DNA from: Lycium barbarum
Taxonomy: Eukaryota; Streptophyta; Magnoliopsida; Solanales; Solanaceae
Direction of reading: 5' to 3'
DNA: 64,000 nucleotides
NCBI RefSeq assembly: GCF_019175385.1
Contig: NC_083345.1
Span: 112,702,480 to 112,766,479, forward strand
Below, one piece after another: positions 58,676 to 64,000 of the stretch (position 1 is its first letter; the number at the start of each line of letters is the position of its first letter). Made by a program: the position numbers and the translations under genes. The notes beneath the pieces are model-generated. The model did not search any database. It was not told the origin of the DNA and worked only from the letters and a program-made list of their open reading frames with translations.

Positions 58676-59889
58676 TCAATACTGGTATTTAGAGTTCAAG
58701 ATTCTTACACAGATGGTTGCACTTCTTAACACCATCAATTATAAGAATATCTACCACCTCTAAAGAACCATCAATTATTTCCATTTTACAAATCAAATTC
58801 CCAAAGAAAAGAAAAACATAAAGCGAGTAATTCTTGCTCAAAAATTGTTTTGCGCCACTCTAAGTCACATCACTCCACTCATGATAAGTGATAAGCTCAT
58901 GCTGTCCATCACGCCAGAGCTTTAAGCAATGAAGCATTCACTTTCCAGTAAGTTCAACAACAGTCTTCATACAATTCCGTGGCTTCCTAGCTCAGTATGA
59001 AGCCGCATCAAAAGAGAAAAAGGCTTTCACTCTTAGAGAAGCTTTTCGCCCTTAGCTCCTAAGAAGATGTAACGGACTGTCCCCCAACCTCATTTCCTTA
59101 AGAAAAATTGAATCCAATTACCTTATTTAACTAAATTATCACTTCAAAAGATTTTGATATGTAAGTTCACCAAAATAAGCTCCCCCCTAGAGTTGGTTCC
59201 CTTCAACTGCTTCTTTGTTTTTTTAATAGGAAGTTGCTACCTTGTAGCCCAGTTCAGTATTGCTATTCCTTTAATGAATAAAATCCTTCTATTTCTTTAT
59301 AGGATATAACTGACAGGAGAAGCGAAAGTATTTTGATTTAAGTTCACCCAATCATCTATATATTGTGCTCTAAAGGGATTCTGTGCCAGTGCCTGTGATA
59401 ACTCTTTATTCATTCGTCACACATTCGCCCTGCTTCTAAAGATAGATAGGAAACGTTAGGGAGTTCCAGCTACTGAGGTGGCGTAGTGAGAGGTGAGAGC
59501 AATAACAACAAAAACAACGGAAGATCCTGGAGTGGTATATTCGGTTGTTTGCGGTGGAATAGATTCAAGCTTCTTTACTAAAATTGTATTTCCTACTGTA
59601 AAGTCGGCTCACTTGTTATTTGTATGTATCAACCATAATGATAGTGAATTTACTAGAACAAAACTGAACCTTACCAAAAAACACAAAAAACACAAAAAAA
59701 AAAAAAAAAACCAAAACAAAACAAAAAAACTAGAACAAAAGTGAATGGCAACTTTGTGCATACTACCTATTCTTAAAATTTCCGCAATGCTTAGTCTATT
59801 TTTTACTTTGAACAAATGTGCCTCTTGAAGAAGCTCAATGGCAAAAGAAAAGATGAATTGAATCTACCCATGACTGCTATAAAAATCCA
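58676..59889. other. No gene recognised
   Basis: Poly(A)/poly(AAC) tract at 59690-59730 gives a spurious lysine/asparagine frame. No other signal. Confidence 0.35.
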
Positions 59890-60028
59890 TTCACATTTGC
59901 AGCCATCTTAGACATTAAGCAATATGGGCACTCCAATTCAAAGAAAGAAAAACCCCTAATATGGGTGAGGGGTCAATAAAGTTGAGCCATCAAGAATCAT
60001 ATGATCAGCCAAACAAAAACACACGCAC

Positions 60029-60060
<32 letters not shown>

Positions 60061-61205
60061 AAAACAACAAGAAAAATGACTTCCTTAGTGTTAGTAGGGA
60101 AAACAAGTTGCACAAATGGCATTCCACATGATTGTGTCCACCCCACCCTCCAACTCACCTCATCTTCACCCACACCTCCACCCCCACCTCCCATATAATT
60201 TGTCTAAATTGTATACAAATGCTTTTAAGATAATATTTTTTGCTTACGTTCCAAACACAAGAAAATAAGAACCCCATATTTTCCTAGAAAACACCTTTGT
60301 ACCGAACACACCCAAAGTTTCGACTAATAATGGTGTGAACAGGACACAGATTCAACAAGAAATTACCCTCTTATACTCTCAAGAAGTCAAATTCTTGAGT
60401 AATTCAAATTCTAAAGAACAAATCATAAGTTTCATAAAGTTAACAGCGAAAAAGAAAAGAGAACAAAAACAAGAAATACTAAGGTTTATACCTTGCATTT
60501 TTCCTACAAGCTGAAGCACAATCAATATGGCAACTCCAACTCAAAGAAAGCAACACCCACAAAACCCCTAATATTGGGCCATAACGAAACATATAAAAAA
60601 GAAAAAAGAACACTGAAAATAAAAAACAAGCACCACTTATCCCAACAAATTAACAGCAAAATTCACAGTTCACTGTGTGATCTCTCATGTACAACTTCCG
60701 ACTGATACGACACACACTGAACAAGAATTACCCTCTCATACTCTCAAGAACTCAAATTCTTGAGAAATTCCAATTCCAAATAAACAAATTGCAACTTTCA
60801 TAAACTTAACGACGAAAAAAAATAAAAAAGAACAAAAAAAAAAACAAGAAATACTAGGGTTTTGCACCTTGCATTTTCCTACAAGCTGAAGCGAAATGGA
60901 AAAAACAAAAGTGAAAAGAAAAAGGAAAAAGAAACCCCTAATAAAATTGGGCCATCAAGAATCATATGATCAGCCCAAAAAAATACAAGCACCATTTATC
61001 CCAACAAATTAACAGCTCACTCTGTGGTCTCTCATGCACAAAATTCCAACTGATAGAACACAGATTCAACAAGAAATTACCCTTTTATAATTTCAAGAAT
61101 TTCATAGAACAAATTGTAAGTTGCATAAACTTAAAATACAAGATAAAAAGACAAAAGAAATACTAGGGTTTGTACCTTGCATTTTTCCTACAAACTGAAC
61201 CAAAA
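59890..61205. repeat. Locally amplified segment, three to four diverged tandem copies
   Basis: Shared blocks recur in the same order: gattcaacaagaaattaccc, caaattcttgag, tactagggtttgtaccttgc, tttttcctacaagctgaa, gccatcaagaatcatatgat, cttatcccaacaaattaaca. Anchor accttgcatt is at 60490, 60866 and 61174 (spacings 376 and 308), and a partial unit lies at 59890-60010. On the minus strand each anchor is a possible splice site, aatgcaag followed by gt. Confidence 0.75.
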
Positions 61206-61376
61206 TTAAATCCAATCTATCTACATTGTTAGTGCTTTTTACTTCTCTGTGACTGTTTCTCAGTAGCTAGCCTGTAAATCCAATACACCTACACAACAAG
61301 TTCAGTAAAATAACTCAACATCACTACACAAAAAAACACACACACACAGAGTAGGGAAAAGTAATTTTGGAAATAC

Positions 61377-61472
61377 CAAAGCAAGGACATGAGCAGCGAT
61401 TAGTATGACTACTAGAAGAGGCAATGCTTCGAGAATCCATGGCCTATTTGATTCTTGTTGTTGATTTGCCAT
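61377..61472 (-). CDS. Candidate first exon of a small membrane protein
   Basis: Minus-strand ATG at 61472 opens 32 codons: a polar start (MANQQQESNRPW), then one strongly hydrophobic helix (ILEALPLLVVILIAAHVLAL), ending exactly at a GT donor (gtatttcc at 61376). Codon use and the clean junction suggest a real exon, but I do not recognise the family. Possible continuations are the AAATGCAAG/GT segments of the repeat at 59890-61205 and the basic frame at 55251-55304. This model is speculative. A partial copy of the exon lies at 62134-62202. Confidence 0.35.
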
Positions 61473-61604
61473 TTTCAAGTTTTTTGTATTTTTTTTAAAT
61501 GATAGATCACAAGGTTTATGCACAAGGTTTTATTCTCCACTTCTATACTTTTTTTTTTTTATGTTTATAAGATGATATTTAAGAAGTTAAACTGATTTGC
61601 TAAT

Positions 61605-62095
61605 TATAGAGGCCGCTTATGTTTAGGAGTAGGTTTAAAATGGTCCCTAAAGTATGCGCTGAACAGTTTTGTTTTTTGTAAAAATTTTAACAAATTCCAT
61701 CAGCTAGATTTGACGGAAAATGTGGAAGGAAAAAGATTCAGCAGGAACTCATATTTGGAGTACATTTTCTCGTAGTTTCTGTTATTTTTTGCCTCTTTAT
61801 AGAGTTTGGTGTAGTTTTTTTTACGTGTAATTTCAGCTAATTTTGATCTTTTTTTTTTTGTGTGTGTGTGTGTCTAGTACAATTGTTGATAGAACTTTCC
61901 TAATTTTTTAATTAAATCTTTTGTTTCAACAATTGCTGTCAAATCTAGAAGGATTTGTTAAATATTTGACCGAACCGACTATTTTAACTTTTGTCAAAAT
62001 TAAATGATTAAAGCTGTTTAGAGCATACTTTAGGGATTATTTTGAACCTACTTACAAACTTAAGGGACCATTTTTGACATTTTGTCTATAATTAT
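61605..62095. mobile_element. Inverted-repeat (TIR) element, non-autonomous
   Basis: Left gtaggtttaaaatggtccct, aaagtatgc near 61630 pairs with the right end read inversely (gtaggttcaaaataatccct, aaagtatgc). The inverse right end continues outward as ttatagacaaaatgtcaaaa, while the left outer part is eroded. Interior T-rich, non-coding. Superfamily not clear. Confidence 0.6.
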
Positions 62096-62133
62096 ACTTC
62101 AAGTTATATGGTAAATTCAAAGACACAAAAAGA

Positions 62134-62202
62134 GAGCAGGGAGAAAGTAATTTTGAGAATACCAAAGCGAGGATATGAGCAACGATTAGTATGATAACTA
62201 GA
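62134..62202 (-). pseudogene. Partial duplicate of the candidate membrane-protein exon
   Basis: gtaattttgagaataccaaa followed by gcgaggatatgagcaacgat matches 61361-61415 with a few differences. It covers the exon 3' half and its donor site. It lies on the far side of the TIR element. Confidence 0.6.
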
Positions 62203-62275
62203 TGGCTTATGTCCGTGCGACACTTTGCATTATGCTGTATCTATGTGTATATAGTTGTGTTTGGATATATATATA

Positions 62276-64000
62276 CTATGCTTAAAATACGATTAATATA
62301 ACATTTTAGTTTGTGCTCCGTATCTAAAACTTTATTATATTAGTGTTTGCTATAAATACAAAGTTAGCAAAAATTTATTAATACTTTTTAAAAAAGAAGA
62401 CTTGTTTAAAAGGAAACTATTTTCCTCTCTTTGAGATAAAACAATAACAATATTTAAGCATCAGTTGATACTTTAAATTTTAATTTGATTAATTTAAAGG
62501 TGTAAAATACTTATTATTTTTTATCAAATTTTGATTTGGATAATTCTAATTCAAATTGTTAAATTAATTTTACATGTTTAAAACGAAACAACGTAAAAAT
62601 TTGATTTTCTATTTAACCGAAGAAATACTATTTTTTAATTTTTGGTAAATATTCTCGGTTTAGCTCATTTTACTTTTCATGTTGTCTTTTGCATGGTTTT
62701 TAAGGAAACGTCAATTAAAATTATAATTTGACTAATTTACCTTATTCATTATTTGATCTTCATTTGGTATTATTTTTTCTTTTACGACATTAATCTCTTT
62801 TCACATTTATTAGAGTAAGAATAAAAATGAAAAAGTAATTAAATTCTACCTTATTTTAAAATATAAATATTTTAAGTATATTTATTTTAATAAACGTAGC
62901 AAATAAATGACATGGAGGAATAGCAAATACAATAATTTAATATCTATATTAGATCTCAGGTTAATATAAAAAAAAATTGTATGGTTTGGCTACTTAACCT
63001 TTTGAAGAAAAGCAATAATATGGGGTCCATGTTTTTTGTTGTACAATAATTTCATGTGTTCTCACTAATGGGTTGATACGCATGTGACAATGAATCCATC
63101 ATTATTGACTTAATGGGATACTTTAGAAATTACACAAATATTTTTTGATTTTTTAATATGGGGTGCACTTTTTTTTTTACATTATTAGTTTGCATTGTTT
63201 TTATGCATATATATATATATATATGTATGTATATGTATATTATGTATATATATACTATATTCAAAACACGATTAATATAATATTGTAGTTTGTGCTCCGT
63301 ATCCAAAAATTTATTATATTAGTGTTTGCTACGAATACAAAGTCTGCAAAAATTTATTAATACTTTTTAAAAGAGAAGACTTGTTTAAAAGGAAATTATT
63401 TTCCTCTCTTTGAGATAAAACAATAGCAATATTTAAGCATCAGTTGATACTTTCAATTTTAATTCGATTAATTTAAAGGTGTAAAATACTTATTATTTTT
63501 TATCAAATTTTGATTTGGATAATTCTAATTCAAATTGTTAAATTAATTTTACATGTTTAAAACGAAACAAAGTAGAAATTTGATAAACACGATTAATATA
63601 ACATTGTACTTTGTACTCCGTATCCAAAACTTGATTACATTAGTATTTGCTACGAATACAAAGTCTGCAAAAATTTATTAATACTTTTTAAAAAAGAAGA
63701 CTTGTTTAAAAGGAATTTTTTTCCTCTCTTTAAGATAAAATAATAGCAATATTTAAGCATCAGTTGATACTTTCAATTTTAACTCGATTAATTTAAAGGT
63801 GTAAAATACTTATTATTTTTTATCAAATTTTTATTTGGATAATTCTAATTCAAATTGTTAAATTAATTTTACATGTTTAAGACGAAACAAAGTAGAAATT
63901 TGATTTTCTATTTAAACGAAGAACTACTATTTTTTAATTTTTGGTAAATATTCTCAGTTTAGCTCATTTTACTTGTCATGTTGTCTTTTGCATGATCTTT
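62276..64000. repeat. Three copies of an AT-rich ~330-430-bp unit
   Basis: Copies start at about 62289, 63268 and 63589 with cgattaatataacatt, and share tccgtatccaaaac, gcaaaaatttattaatactt, aagcatcagttgatactttc and gaaatttgattttctattt. Copies 2 and 3 are directly tandem (period 321), and copy 1 is separated by about 550 unique bases. The third copy runs off the window. There is no coding potential and no clear termini. Confidence 0.85.

Noticed and set aside
59493..60198. Lysine-rich frames at 59493-59744 and 60001-60198
   Set aside because: They are created by poly(A) tracts and have no conserved features.

Overview
The window is a stretch of plant nuclear DNA made almost entirely of transposable elements, and it looks like an asterid eudicot, most likely Solanaceae. 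The reasons are long-LTR chromovirus (Del/Tekay) LTRs in several copies, an RTE LINE tail with the familiar (GTT)n end, plant L1 LINEs with a DUF4283-type ORF1, Stowaway MITEs, a Helitron end, plastid DNA insertions and relics of plant-specific gene families. I see no intact host gene. The one long intact reading frame is the gag-pol of a young retrotransposon.

Layout. 1-1430 is the 3' end of a Ty1/copia element carrying a mosaic of three plastid fragments (petA, rrn16, psbC). 2060-2308 is a CACTA remnant. 4610-10541 is an old, internally deleted Ty3/gypsy element. 11988-18318 holds Del-type LTR sequence, most of it folded into a 4.7 kb inverted repeat centred at 15972, followed by another truncated LTR (18434-19318). 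21494-21700 is a 42-bp minisatellite. 22648-24162 is a 5'-truncated ribosomal protein eS10 gene whose last exon runs into a SINE-like module. 24470-25824 is a non-autonomous Helitron, and a 4.8 kb L1 LINE with a 13-bp target duplication abuts its 3' end.

30846-32390 is a pectin methylesterase pseudogene broken by two dated-by-order insertions, and just beyond it on the other strand lies an HD-ZIP IV relic (32757-33326). 34203-45413 is a complete, apparently very young Del/Tekay retrotransposon on the minus strand. It has 3.0 kb LTRs that differ at two places, PBS, PPT, a 1624-residue gag-pol and the target duplication attta, and it landed inside a Stowaway-like MITE. 47414-47826 is a JMJ25-type histone demethylase relic. 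It is followed by a MITE, hit by a solo LTR, which was in turn hit by a second solo LTR inside a (TA)n tract (47833-54068). 54069-64000 is AT-rich, with small MITE, LINE and LTR fragments, a locally amplified segment next to a candidate membrane-protein exon (59890-61472), and a 3-copy repeat at the right edge.

The most interesting signal is not a gene. All five sufficiently complete Del-type LTRs share a ~55-nt block of three consecutive perfect stem-loops, and the most diverged copy keeps the middle stem by paired changes. This suggests a conserved structured RNA element in these LTRs.
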